This document shows positions 13,460 through 20,395 of a stretch of DNA of 20,395 nucleotides, in pieces. Position 1 is the first letter of the stretch. The number at the start of each line of letters is the position of its first letter. The position numbers and the translations under genes are program-made. The stretch covers positions 1-20,395 of the forward strand of contig DAIDLJ010000001.1 of the NCBI GenBank assembly GCA_027449585.1, in the 5' to 3' direction. This DNA is from Microcaldota archaeon. Its GTDB lineage: Archaea; Micrarchaeota; Micrarchaeia; Micrarchaeales; CABMGC01. The notes beneath the pieces were generated by a model, which made no database searches, was not told the DNA's origin, and saw only the letters and a program-made list of their open reading frames with translations.

Positions 13460-14482
13460 CTAGTATATCTGGAAGTCTAATCCCATCTCTATCTCGCGAG
13501 CAGAGTATGGCCGTACCTCCCTCCTGTTCAATACCTTAAACCTCCTACCATGCCCCTTGAAAAATGACCTGAGCATGTCTTCCTGCTCCGAAAATCCGCT
13601 GTCCTTGCTGCCGAATGCATAATAATGCACTGTGCATCTCTTCTTAGACACAAGCAGCGCCGACTCGAGGAACTTGTGCGATTCCTTTGGCAGCGGCATT
13701 ATTATTCTATCTGCAAAATTCCTGTAATTTGCAACCTCCTTACTTACATCGCCGAGTTTTGCATCGACGTTATCAAGCTTGTTTAGCTTTATGTTCTCCA
13801 CCATGGACTTGTAGGCCCTCCTGTTGAGCTCTATCCCTACAACATGGCATCCCCTGTGCGCCTTGCCTATCTCTATTGCAAAAGGCCCTATGCCAGCGAA
13901 CATCACCATAACATTCTCTCCATCCTTAACTAGCCTGCAAACACGCGCACGCTCAAAGCCGAGGCGCGTCGAGAAGAAAGTGCTCCTTACGTCTATATTG
14001 AACGACGCTCCGTTCTCCTTATACAAGGCGGTGTACTTCCTTCTGCCAGCCACATACGAATACTTCCTTACCCTGTACCTTCCAAAGACCGGCCCCTTGG
14101 AAAGCACCGTCTTCACATTCTTGTTAATCCCCATTATCACCTTGGCCATCTCCTTTCCGATGCGCTTGCTACTCGCATTTATCAGAGCTACATCCCCCAA
14201 GAGCTCATACCCCTTGGCTACACTATCATAGCTCTTCCCAAGCGCCGCGTGCAGCTTTTTCCTATAGTCAGACTTCTCCCCAACCGGCTCAAAATCCATA
14301 TTGACAACCTTGGTCCCAAGCCCTGGCAAATCACGGCTGCGTCCCCGATCCGCGCAGGTTATGGGAAAGTATATAAATTCATCAGAACTAATCAAATTAT
14401 AATTATTGGCCATTAGTTTCTGCCTTGCGAGATACTGTTTTACCTTTTGTGCGTCCTTTTTGCGCGCTCTGACTCCAAGCAT
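13460..14482 (-). CDS. trm5: tRNA (guanine-N1)-methyltransferase Trm5
   Basis: Trm5 methylates G37 of tRNA using S-adenosylmethionine, preventing +1 frameshifting, and in archaea is also needed for wyosine formation. The 340-residue form has the N-terminal recognition domain (about 35-65, with DLPGLGTKVVNMDFEP) and a linker with YELLGDVALINA (about 92-103). The Rossmann-type catalytic domain contains DVRSTFFSTRL (164-174), the SAM-binding loop VMFAGIGPFAIEIGK (193-207), GIELNRRA (216-223) and ADRIIMPLPKES (257-268). The reading frame is open 42 codons further upstream, but ATG 14482 is the better start. The family N terminus fits, the extension would run into spt5, and a TTTTAT box about 26 bases upstream (around 14505-14510) suggests a leaderless message. 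The gap to divergent spt5 is only 37 bp. Confidence 0.93.
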   Translation of the reverse strand: MLGVRARKKDAQKVKQYLARQKLMANNYNLISSDEFIYFPITCADRGRSRDLPGLGTKVVNMDFEPVGEKSDYRKKLHAALGKSYDSVAKGYELLGDVALINASSKRIGKEMAKVIMGINKNVKTVLSKGPVFGRYRVRKYSYVAGRRKYTALYKENGASFNIDVRSTFFSTRLGFERARVCRLVKDGENVMVMFAGIGPFAIEIGKAHRGCHVVGIELNRRAYKSMVENIKLNKLDNVDAKLGDVSKEVANYRNFADRIIMPLPKESHKFLESALLVSKKRCTVHYYAFGSKDSGFSEQEDMLRSFFKGHGRRFKVLNRREVRPYSAREIEMGLDFQIY

Positions 14483-14519
14483 GAATTGATATCGATAATA
14501 AAACATAAAAAGTGATGAA

Positions 14520-14966
14520 TTGTACTTCATAGTAAGGGTAACTGCAAGCCAGGAGAAGATAACTGCGGACATACTGCAGAATAAGGTCTCAAAGGGCAAT
14601 ACGGACATCTACTCAATAGTCATGCCTTTCGGAATGAGGGGCTATCTGATAGTGGAGGCGGCAAGCGAGATTGCCTGCAGGGACCTCATACTAAACGAGC
14701 CCCACGTGAAGGGAATGCTTGCAAAGTCACTCGAGGAGGCGGAGCTGGACAAGATGCTCACCACAAAGCAGACGGCGCAGGAGATACACATAGGTGATGT
14801 AATAGAGTTCTTCGCCGGGCCTTTCAAGGGCTATAAGGCCAAGGTGATAAAGATGGACAGCAACAAGGACGAGATAACCGTAGAGTTGATGGACGTGGCA
14901 GTCCCAATTCCGGTTACCACAAAGGCCAACATGGCAAGGATAATTCAAAAAGCAAACCAGGGATGA
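14520..14966 (+). CDS. spt5: Transcription elongation factor Spt5 (NusG family)
   Basis: Archaeal Spt5 binds the RNA polymerase clamp with Spt4, closes the DNA cleft and promotes processive elongation. The 148 residues form an NGN domain (1-85, MYFIVRVTASQEK to VKGMLAK, with the core GMRGYLIVEA) and a KOW domain (about 90-145, with GDVIEFFAGPFKGYKAKVIKMD). The start is TTG at 14520-14522, preceded by GTGATG; neither the nearby ATG 14515 nor GTG 14512 is in frame. It leads L11 with a 4-base gap. The pairing Spt5-L11 is the ancestral archaeal order; the usual upstream partner SecE is not present, as Trm5 lies there on the other strand. Confidence 0.95.
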   Translation: MYFIVRVTASQEKITADILQNKVSKGNTDIYSIVMPFGMRGYLIVEAASEIACRDLILNEPHVKGMLAKSLEEAELDKMLTTKQTAQEIHIGDVIEFFAGPFKGYKAKVIKMDSNKDEITVELMDVAVPIPVTTKANMARIIQKANQG

Positions 14967-14970
14967 AAAT

Positions 14971-15438
14971 ATGACAGAAGTAGTAGTTAACGGGCTCATA
15001 GAGGGAGGAAAGGCAACATCCGGTCCGCCTTTCGGTCCTGCATTGGGACCACTTGGAGTGAATACTGCAAACATAGTGGCCGAGATCAACGAGAAGACCA
15101 AGGCCTTTTCCGGTATAAAGATACCAGTAAAGGTTACAGTGATAAAGGAGACCAAGGAGTTCAAGGTAGAGGTCGGCTCTCCAACCACAAGTGCGCTCAT
15201 ACTAAAGGAACTCGGGCTCGAGAAGGGCGGAAAGATAAAGGATGAGATTGCAGGCAACATAACAATCGACCAGGTCAAGAAGATAGCAGAGGCCAAGAAG
15301 GCCTCGCTCTACGGAAATAGCCTTGCCTCACGGGTAAAGCAGGTTCTAGGGACTTGCAAGAGCATGAACATAACCTGCGACGGAGTAAGTGCCAGGGAGA
15401 CCATAGCAAAGATAAACAGCGGAGAGATCAAGGTTTAA
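14971..15438 (+). CDS. rpl11: Large-subunit ribosomal protein L11 (uL11)
   Basis: The 155-residue protein is L11, which binds the GTPase-associated centre of 23S rRNA together with the stalk base. The N-terminal domain holds GPPFGPALGPLGVN (about 19-32), where the proline-rich loop interacts with factors. The C-terminal rRNA-binding domain ends with LGTCKSMNITCDG, the counterpart of the usual LGTARSMGI signature. Length is near the archaeal norm. GGGATGA, which overlaps the spt5 stop, is the ribosome binding site 4 bases before the ATG. In most archaea L1 follows at once; here a DNA glycosylase gene follows instead, after 12 bases. Confidence 0.96.
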   Translation: MTEVVVNGLIEGGKATSGPPFGPALGPLGVNTANIVAEINEKTKAFSGIKIPVKVTVIKETKEFKVEVGSPTTSALILKELGLEKGGKIKDEIAGNITIDQVKKIAEAKKASLYGNSLASRVKQVLGTCKSMNITCDGVSARETIAKINSGEIKV

Positions 15439-15450
15439 TCCGGTCTTGCA

Positions 15451-16110
15451 ATGAGGACTCTTAGTCTTCCCGAACTATATTCTAATCTTAGGAAGCACTT
15501 CGGCCATCAGGGATGGTGGCCCGCCCAGACGCGCGACGAGATAATAATCGGGGCAATACTCACGCAGCAGACCTCGTGGAAGAACGTCGAGAAGGCGATC
15601 TCAAACCTCAGGGAAGCCAGGCTCCTTAGCCTTGAGAGCATAAGAAAGGCCAAGCCGCATTCAATAGAGCTGTGCATAAGGCCTTCGGGCTTCTATAAGC
15701 AGAAGGCGGCGCACCTCAAAGATTTTGCAGAATATCTGCATTCAAGGTACGATGGTATCGATTCGATGTTCTCTAAGGATTCCGGCGAGCTTAGACAGGA
15801 GCTGCTGTCCATAAAGGGCATAGGCAAGGAGACCGCAGACTCGATAATGCTCTACGTTGCAGGAAAGCACATGTTCATCATAGATGCCTACACTCGAAGG
15901 ATAACAAGCAGGATATATGGAAGCGATCCGAAGATCTCGTATGATGAGTTGAGGTTTGACATATCCGCAAGCATACCTGAGGACCTCGACATGTATAAAG
16001 ACTTCCACGCCCAGTTTGTCGAACTCGGGAAGAGGTACTGCAAAACAAAACCTTTATGTAATGACTGTCCGGTTAAATCATACTGCCAGTATAACAACAA
16101 GAACGGGTGA
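15451..16110 (+). CDS. HhH-GPD DNA glycosylase, endonuclease III-related (MagIII-like), with FeS cluster
   Basis: The 219-residue protein has the helix-hairpin-helix base-excision fold. Landmarks are IIIGAILTQQTSWKNVEKAI (31-50), the hairpin LLSIKGIGKETADSIMLYVAG (118-138), the catalytic aspartate D145 in FIIDAYTRRI, and four cysteines C197, C203, C206, C212 for a [4Fe-4S] cluster. Endonuclease III has a catalytic lysine after the hairpin glycines (the GRKTA position); here the residue is Glu127. This is the pattern of the endonuclease III-related/MagIII group, which are monofunctional glycosylases acting on alkylated purines, so I do not call it nth. The first cysteine spacing is five residues instead of the usual six. 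It is co-transcribed with spt5, L11 and the prenyl synthase; its stop lies in the next gene's ribosome binding site. Confidence 0.88.
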   Translation: MRTLSLPELYSNLRKHFGHQGWWPAQTRDEIIIGAILTQQTSWKNVEKAISNLREARLLSLESIRKAKPHSIELCIRPSGFYKQKAAHLKDFAEYLHSRYDGIDSMFSKDSGELRQELLSIKGIGKETADSIMLYVAGKHMFIIDAYTRRITSRIYGSDPKISYDELRFDISASIPEDLDMYKDFHAQFVELGKRYCKTKPLCNDCPVKSYCQYNNKNG

Positions 16111-16116
16111 AGATAG

Positions 16117-17139
16117 ATGAACTTCAAGGACTATGTCGGCGGCAATAAGCAGGACATATACTCAAAGATGATGGAGTATCTGCCAATGAAGGAGCCTGCC
16201 GAGCATTATGCTATGGCAAAGGAGTATGCGGAGCGGAAGGGAAACTACCGCAGGCCCGGGCTGCTGCTGCTTGCAGGTGAGATGCTAGGCGCATCAAAGG
16301 AGAAGCTGCTTCTATCCGCTGCCGCCATGCAGATGTCTGAGGATTGGATATTGATACATGACGACGTCGAGGACGACTCCGAGCTAAGGAGGGGAAAGCC
16401 TGCCCTGCACAAGATATATGGCAAGGAGCTTGCAATCAACGCGGGAGACGCCGTGCACATAGTGATGTGGAAGATGCTAAAGGACAATCTTCAGGTGCTC
16501 GGTCCAGAGCTCGGCGGAAAGATATACGACAAGTTCTACGACATGCTCGAATACACCGTAGAGGGCCAGTATGTCGAGACGAACTTCATCTACAGGACCA
16601 GGAGCCTTGCAAAGGCCACAGAGGAGCTCTACTTCCGCATAGTGCAGGGAAAGACCTGCTACTACTCGGTCTACGGGCCGATGCAGATAGGCTCGATGAT
16701 TGCAGGTGCGGACCTGAGCACGCTTGGCATAATGAAGGACATCGGCGAGCCCGCAGGCATGGCCTTTCAGATAGTGGACGACATACTGGATATGACGGCA
16801 GATGAGAAGGACTTCGGAAAGAAGAGGTACGGCGACCTGTACGAAGGCAAATTAACTTTAATAATGCTTCATACCTACTCGAAGGCCGACACTCAAGAGA
16901 AGGCAAGGATAGATGCGATATACCTAAAGAACAGGGACCAAAAGACAGCTGACGACATAAACTTCCTGGTCGAAATGGTGGGCAAATACGGCGGGATAGA
17001 ATATGCAAGGTCCGTTGCAGAGGAGTATTCAGCCAAGGCTGCAAAAACAATCGAATCCTACAAGGGAATAATACCTGACAACGAATACACAATAACCCTA
17101 ATATCTGCGATAGAGGAGCTCTACAACAGGAAAAAATAA
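16117..17139 (+). CDS. idsA: Isoprenyl diphosphate synthase (GGPP/FPP synthase type)
   Basis: The 340-residue enzyme condenses isopentenyl diphosphate with allylic diphosphates, in archaea mainly to make geranylgeranyl diphosphate for membrane ether lipids. The first aspartate-rich motif is HDDVEDDSELRRG (D82, D83, D86), and the second is QIVDDILDM (D221, D222, D225). GNYRRPGLLLLAGE (42-55) matches the usual basic substrate-binding stretch, and FGKKRYGDLYEGKLTL (233-248) the closing segment. An aromatic residue, Trp77, lies five positions before the first motif. Bulky residues there limit chain length, so a C15-C20 product is likely. GGTGA ending at the glycosylase stop (16106-16110) gives translational coupling. 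The gene ends 5 bases before the convergent 5S rRNA gene. Confidence 0.94.
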   Translation: MNFKDYVGGNKQDIYSKMMEYLPMKEPAEHYAMAKEYAERKGNYRRPGLLLLAGEMLGASKEKLLLSAAAMQMSEDWILIHDDVEDDSELRRGKPALHKIYGKELAINAGDAVHIVMWKMLKDNLQVLGPELGGKIYDKFYDMLEYTVEGQYVETNFIYRTRSLAKATEELYFRIVQGKTCYYSVYGPMQIGSMIAGADLSTLGIMKDIGEPAGMAFQIVDDILDMTADEKDFGKKRYGDLYEGKLTLIMLHTYSKADTQEKARIDAIYLKNRDQKTADDINFLVEMVGKYGGIEYARSVAEEYSAKAAKTIESYKGIIPDNEYTITLISAIEELYNRKK

Positions 17140-17144
17140 GTATA

Positions 17145-17263
17145 AGTGCCAAACAGCAATATGCTTTTCCACGCAGAAGCGCAGTATTTCATATCGTGAG
17201 CGGTCTTAGCTTCCGAGTTCGGAATGGGTTCGGGCGTTTCCCCGCACCTGTGGCCGTTTGACA
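17145..17263 (-). rRNA. rrf: 5S ribosomal RNA
   Basis: The minus strand contains the conserved 5S loop C region, CCCATTCCGAACTCGGAAG, in the right place. The GGCCACAG and GGGGAAACGCCCG segments precede it and GCTAAGACCGCT follows. The ends close as helix I: GTCAAAC at the 5' end (17256-17262) pairs with GTTTGGC near the 3' end (17148-17154). The gene is about 119 bases long, normal for 5S; the exact ends are uncertain by a few bases. It stands alone, with no 16S, 23S or tRNA gene nearby, and has its own TATA box. Confidence 0.93.
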
Positions 17264-17282
17264 TACCTATATGCACTAATAG

Positions 17283-17290
17283 CTTTAAAA
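17283..17290 (-). promoter_or_regulatory. TATA box of the 5S rRNA gene
   Basis: Minus-strand TTTTAAAG is centred 23-24 bases before the 5' end set by helix I, close to the standard archaeal spacing. It shows the gene is transcribed on its own. Confidence 0.55.
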
Positions 17291-17373
17291 GTCTTTCCCA
17301 GTACGGGCCCAAACCGTCTCCAAAACCTCCTCAAATGCGCCGTGCAAACGCAAGGCTTAAATATTTATTTAGG

Positions 17374-17380
17374 TATATAA
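17374..17380 (+). promoter_or_regulatory. TATA box of the Tad-like secretion operon
   Basis: TATATAA is centred about 32 bases before ATG 17409 and predicts a start near 17403, a nearly leaderless mRNA. A second AT-rich box lies at 17356-17370 and could be an alternative. Confidence 0.5.
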
Positions 17381-17383
17381 TCA

Positions 17384-17397
17384 TTTACTTAAGTAAA
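17384..17397. promoter_or_regulatory. Perfect 14-bp palindrome, candidate operator of the Tad-like operon
   Basis: TTTACTTAAGTAAA is an exact palindrome beginning 4 bases after the TATA box and ending before the predicted transcript start. A protein bound there would obstruct RNA polymerase. The regulator is unknown. Confidence 0.5.
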
Positions 17398-17408
17398 AGG
17401 TATTGTCA

Positions 17409-18911
17409 ATGCGGTTTGGATTTAGCGGCCTTGAAATCGGAAGCATCCTGGGAAAAACGCGTGAAAAAGAGCAAAAGTCCTCAAGGCTATGCACAGAGAT
17501 ATTGCCCGCCGATACCGGAAGCGCAATAGAATACTTTGACGGAGCGCCGCGGCGCTGCATATCAAGGCTAGCCAGCGCCTACACCTACTCTTTCATGTTC
17601 GGGATAAGCAATAACGACAGGCGCTGCATGGAAATCGCAAAGGCAGAGATAATTTCGCAATTCTCCACTGCCAATTCCAACAATCTCCCCAGTATTGACC
17701 AGGCCCGCAGCGCCGCATCCCTAAAGCTCGCAGAGTTATCGCCTCCGGACCGCATACAGGAGCTAGCCTACGTCGTGGCGCACGACACAGTGGGATACGG
17801 TCCGATAAGTATGCTTCTTGAAGACAGAAAGAATATCGAGGAGATAGAGATAAGTTCGCCCGAATCGCCAATCGTTGTCTACTCAACAAGATATGGGCGG
17901 TGCATCACTAATCTGGCCTTCTCCGGAGAGGCCGCATTCAGGGGCGCCATAAATCGAATGGTTCTGGATTCTGACAAGGAGATCAGCGAGTCAACCCCAA
18001 TAGTCGACGCCCAGGTCGCGGATCTAAGGCTTCATGCGCAGATAAGGCCATATGCAATAAGCGGCGCCGCAGCCTCAATAAGGATAGGCGGAAGGAAGGA
18101 GATAGACCTGTCCTATCTTATCTCAAAGCGCACAGCATCTTCGCAGATGTTATCCTACCTGTGGATGGCAATGGAGTGCAGATACAACCTGATAGTCTCA
18201 GGGGCTCCGGCAAGCGGCAAGACAACATTCCTAGGAGCCCTTAGGTCATTCTTTCCATCAAACGAGAAGGTCATTACCGTAGAGGAGGATGTAAACGAGA
18301 TAAACAGCTACGGAATACTAAATACCGTTGCCCTTTACGGTTCAAGATATGGGCTGGTGACTCCCAAGGAACAGGTTATAAACGCCCTTAGGATGCGTCC
18401 TGGAAGAATAGTCATAGGCGAGATGCGCGGAGACGAAGCCAGGGACCTCTTCATGGGCGCTAATATCGGGATATCATTTGCGGCCACCATGCACAGCAAC
18501 GAGGGCGGCATGCAGATACTAAGAAAGCTTATGGTCAGGCCGATGTCTGTCGATATAAAGGGTCTCGGAGCGCTTGACATAGCCATTTACATGAAGCAGG
18601 CAGATGTGAATCGCAGGTTTGTCTCTGGAATCTTCGAGTACAGGTGGCTTAGCCGAGCTGAGACCGACATAGGAGAGCCGCTGGGCGAAGAGGACATGGT
18701 GAAGGTCTCAGAGCTTGCCCAAAACGGAATTTTTGACAGGCATGCGCTTGCCGAATCAAAACTAATCAGCTGCTACTGCAGGATACACGGCATATCTGCA
18801 AAGGATGCATTAAAGGAGTTCGACAGAAGGTCAAGGCTCATTGAGAAGAGCGCGGGCGATGATGGCAGCAAGTCAGTCGAAAAGGAGGTCATGAGATATG
18901 CGGGTTGGTGA
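17409..18911 (+). CDS. Type II/IV secretion ATPase, TadA/GspE/ArlI-like
   Basis: This cytosolic hexameric-type ATPase would power assembly of a pilus or secretion filament. The N-terminal domain (about 1-235) includes DTVGYGPISMLLED (about 126-139) and the ADLRLHAQIRPYAISGAAASIR segment (about 204-225), typical of TadA-like proteins. The motor domain has Walker A GAPASGKTT (265-273), the Asp-box VITVEEDVNEI (288-298), Walker B RIVIGEMRG (333-341) and the His-box ATMHSNEGG (359-367). All ATPase elements are present. About 110 residues after the core (390-500) are more divergent. I chose ATG 17409; TTG 17403 is two codons upstream, at the predicted transcript start. It leads an operon with two T2SSF-like membrane proteins. 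A motility (archaellum) role is less likely, as no other arl genes are visible. Confidence 0.92.
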   Translation: MRFGFSGLEIGSILGKTREKEQKSSRLCTEILPADTGSAIEYFDGAPRRCISRLASAYTYSFMFGISNNDRRCMEIAKAEIISQFSTANSNNLPSIDQARSAASLKLAELSPPDRIQELAYVVAHDTVGYGPISMLLEDRKNIEEIEISSPESPIVVYSTRYGRCITNLAFSGEAAFRGAINRMVLDSDKEISESTPIVDAQVADLRLHAQIRPYAISGAAASIRIGGRKEIDLSYLISKRTASSQMLSYLWMAMECRYNLIVSGAPASGKTTFLGALRSFFPSNEKVITVEEDVNEINSYGILNTVALYGSRYGLVTPKEQVINALRMRPGRIVIGEMRGDEARDLFMGANIGISFAATMHSNEGGMQILRKLMVRPMSVDIKGLGALDIAIYMKQADVNRRFVSGIFEYRWLSRAETDIGEPLGEEDMVKVSELAQNGIFDRHALAESKLISCYCRIHGISAKDALKEFDRRSRLIEKSAGDDGSKSVEKEVMRYAGW

Positions 18912-18913
18912 TT

Positions 18914-19585
18914 ATGGATAATATACTTCCTATTGTACTACTAGCGTCCTTGTTCATTTCAGCAATAGTCTCACTTTCAGTGCTGGGAAGTGCGTCCTAT
19001 TTGCAACTTACCTTACCAATTTATCTTGCATCATTCCTTGTCGTCTACATGGCGTACTTGGTTCATAAAGAGAGGCTCCAAAGGGACGGGATCACAGAAG
19101 GCATAATGAATGGCGTGTCACGTGTCGTCAGCTACCAATCCGCAAAGATTCCGCTTGCAAATGCCCTAAATAAGGCATCCCGCTTCTGTGCAAACAAACA
19201 CGCATCCAATGTGCTGCTTGAATCTTCAAGCAGGATAAAAATGGGCGAAAGCCTTTTCGATTCGCTCGTTTCTTCGGCAAAGGATGGGAAGATTGGCAAA
19301 GAGATTGCAAGATACATCCGCGGCCCGGATTCCGGCGCAAGCGAGGCCTCCTTGCTCTATGGGCGCATAGGAAAGGAGAGATCTGCGCGCAGGAGCGCCT
19401 TGGCAGCGCGCTATGCCACGATAGGCATGTTCATCTCCACAATTGCCCCTTCATTTGCTATATTCTCGTTCATAGGCGGGATGATGATAACCCCGGCGAA
19501 CTCAAACATCCTTTTCCTTTCAGTATCCTTGACAGCTGCAATACCTACTGCTTTCGCCGCAATGAACGTACTTTCAGAGAGGTAG
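18914..19585 (+). CDS. TadB-like (T2SSF-type) inner-membrane platform protein, first of two
   Basis: The 223-residue protein has two N-terminal membrane helices (about 3-24 and 28-48), a cytosolic helical domain (about 55-160) and two C-terminal helices (about 165-188 and 194-215). This is the layout of a single-repeat GspF/TadB/TadC platform protein, which sits under the pilus and is driven by the ATPase. The segments KIPLANALNKASRF and IKMGESLFDSLVSSA resemble the helical T2SSF core. Sequence similarity is low, so the call rests mainly on topology and on the position after the ATPase. ATG 18914 is used; GGTGA (18907-18911) overlaps the ATPase stop only 2 bases before it, giving tight coupling. 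An in-frame TTG at 18905 is less likely. Confidence 0.75.
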   Translation: MDNILPIVLLASLFISAIVSLSVLGSASYLQLTLPIYLASFLVVYMAYLVHKERLQRDGITEGIMNGVSRVVSYQSAKIPLANALNKASRFCANKHASNVLLESSSRIKMGESLFDSLVSSAKDGKIGKEIARYIRGPDSGASEASLLYGRIGKERSARRSALAARYATIGMFISTIAPSFAIFSFIGGMMITPANSNILFLSVSLTAAIPTAFAAMNVLSER

Positions 19586-19590
19586 TCAGA

Positions 19591-20331
19591 TTGAACAAGA
19601 CCGAAGCTTTTACATATGCTGCAATTGCCGCATTCCTGCTAGCATCATCTCTATCCTGGAAGTTTCTAGCGCTAGCCTCTATCCTTGCCATTCTCTATCC
19701 TCTTGCTGCAAAAGTTAAAATGAAGACCGGCGATCATGCCGTGCTAGCATGTGCAAAGGAGCTTAGGGATTCATGCAAGAGGAGAGGGCTAAGCTCATCA
19801 ATGCTGCATCTATCCAATAGTAGCACCTGCCCTGTCGCACTAAAGAGCGCCTTGCGCGCCATTCTGATGGGCAATCATGGAAAGCTGCATATAGTGAAAA
19901 GCGGCAATGATAACCTTGACGAGCTTATCGAACTTATCTCGAGCGCGTCGGACGGCGGCTTTGATGTAAAAAATAGCCTCGACATCTACATATCCAAACT
20001 GGAATCAGAGATGGATCTGCATAACAGCGCGATGCAGGGGTCGCTAAATATGAATACTCTGTCCCAATTGGGCGTTAATTTCTTTGTCCCGCTGTTCGGC
20101 GGCATAGGTGCGAGCATAATGTCCTCATCCACATCAATACTCGGCTCGCTTCACCCGCCAACGATCCAATTCGAGCTCCTTATAGTGCTCTATTCGGGCA
20201 TGATGTCATTTGTTATGTCTATATTCGGTTCTGGCAGCGCTGCGGACAATGCAGGCAGCGCTCTTAGATCCGCTGTAATCGCCGGAGGAATAATAAAGGC
20301 ATCAGCAGCCCTGATGGCTTATGCTATATGA
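19591..20331 (+). CDS. TadC-like (T2SSF-type) membrane platform protein, second of two
   Basis: The 246-residue protein starts with one or two membrane helices (about 7-41), followed by a cytosolic domain (about 44-160). Its end is hydrophobic, with about three segments (roughly 165-185, 194-214 and 226-246). The stretch LDELIELISSASDGGFDVKNSLDIYISKLE (about 108-137) is the type of helix pair seen in T2SSF domains. The start is TTG at 19591, 7 bases after GAGGT (19579-19583), and no nearby in-frame ATG exists. The gap to the previous gene is 5 bases. Together the two proteins would supply the pair of T2SSF units that are often fused in the archaellum protein ArlJ. Assignment is by topology and context. 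Confidence 0.72.
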   Translation: MNKTEAFTYAAIAAFLLASSLSWKFLALASILAILYPLAAKVKMKTGDHAVLACAKELRDSCKRRGLSSSMLHLSNSSTCPVALKSALRAILMGNHGKLHIVKSGNDNLDELIELISSASDGGFDVKNSLDIYISKLESEMDLHNSAMQGSLNMNTLSQLGVNFFVPLFGGIGASIMSSSTSILGSLHPPTIQFELLIVLYSGMMSFVMSIFGSGSAADNAGSALRSAVIAGGIIKASAALMAYAI

Positions 20332-20340
20332 GGTATCAAA

Positions 20341-20395
20341 ATGATGGAAACAATAGTTCCTGTAGAGATGAGGGCATTGCTAATGCTCCTTAGGA
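20341..20395 (+). CDS. Start of a further gene in the Tad-like operon (3' end outside window)
   Basis: Two consecutive ATG codons (20341 and 20344) follow GAGGT (20330-20334) by 6 bases, and the frame stays open for 18 codons to the window edge. It begins MMETIVPVEMRALLMLLR. The gap to the previous stop is 9 bases, so it belongs to the operon. Too little is visible to assign a function. A pilin, an assembly factor or another membrane protein is possible. Confidence 0.55.
   Translation, partial: MMETIVPVEMRALLMLLR

Noticed and set aside
14483..14608. 42-codon upstream extension of Trm5
   Set aside because: It would overlap the start of spt5 on the other strand, and family length and the N-terminal match support ATG 14482.
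15451..16110. Classical endonuclease III (nth)
   Set aside because: The catalytic lysine after the hairpin is replaced by Glu127, and the surrounding GIGKETADSI and IIDAYTRRI fit the MagIII/endonuclease-III-related group better.

Overview
The window is a gene-dense stretch of an archaeal chromosome. Archaeal origin is clear from the gene set: Pelota, the KEOPS subunit Pcc1, ribosomal protein L15e, the archaeal primase catalytic subunit, Pth2, Trm5, Spt5, a GGPP-type prenyl synthase and P0/L12-type stalk proteins. It is also clear from the signals: TATA boxes about 26 bp before starts, GGTGA-type ribosome binding sites, frequent TTG starts, and several starts that coincide with the predicted transcript end (leaderless). 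Compact genes, a scattered L11-L1-L10-L12 cluster, an isolated 5S gene and many unrecognised small proteins suggest a reduced-genome lineage of the DPANN/Micrarchaeota kind. That placement is inference.

Left part (1-6500): the 3' end of a very glycine-rich, probably surface, protein converges on a leftward information-processing block of primase small subunit (priS), L15e, Pcc1 and Pelota. Divergent from priS is a rightward pair, a 79-residue charged helical protein and Pth2. Pth2 overlaps tail to tail with a leftward cytosolic prolyl oligopeptidase.

Middle part (6600-9800): a ten-helix EamA/DMT transporter with an unusual soluble C-terminal tail is divergent from a double Lrp/AsnC-like regulator. 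The short gap between them holds two inverted repeats and promoters that make both starts look leaderless. A membrane protein of unknown function follows.

Translation part (9830-17270): L1, P0 (L10) and L12 form one operon with a structured leader. It is separated from Spt5-L11 by about 2.8 kb holding a small membrane protein, a two-cluster ferredoxin with a long insert, an orphan HExxH zinc-protease-like gene and Trm5. Spt5-L11 runs on into a DNA glycosylase of the MagIII/endonuclease-III-related type and a prenyl diphosphate synthase. A stand-alone 5S rRNA gene faces them on the minus strand.

Right end (17370-20395): a Tad/type-IV-pilus-like secretion locus, with a GspE/TadA-type ATPase, two single-repeat TadB/TadC-like membrane platform proteins and the start of one more gene. 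A perfect 14-bp palindrome lies between its TATA box and start codon.

No CRISPR array, insertion sequence, prophage or tRNA gene was seen. No gene-free stretch exceeds 300 bases.
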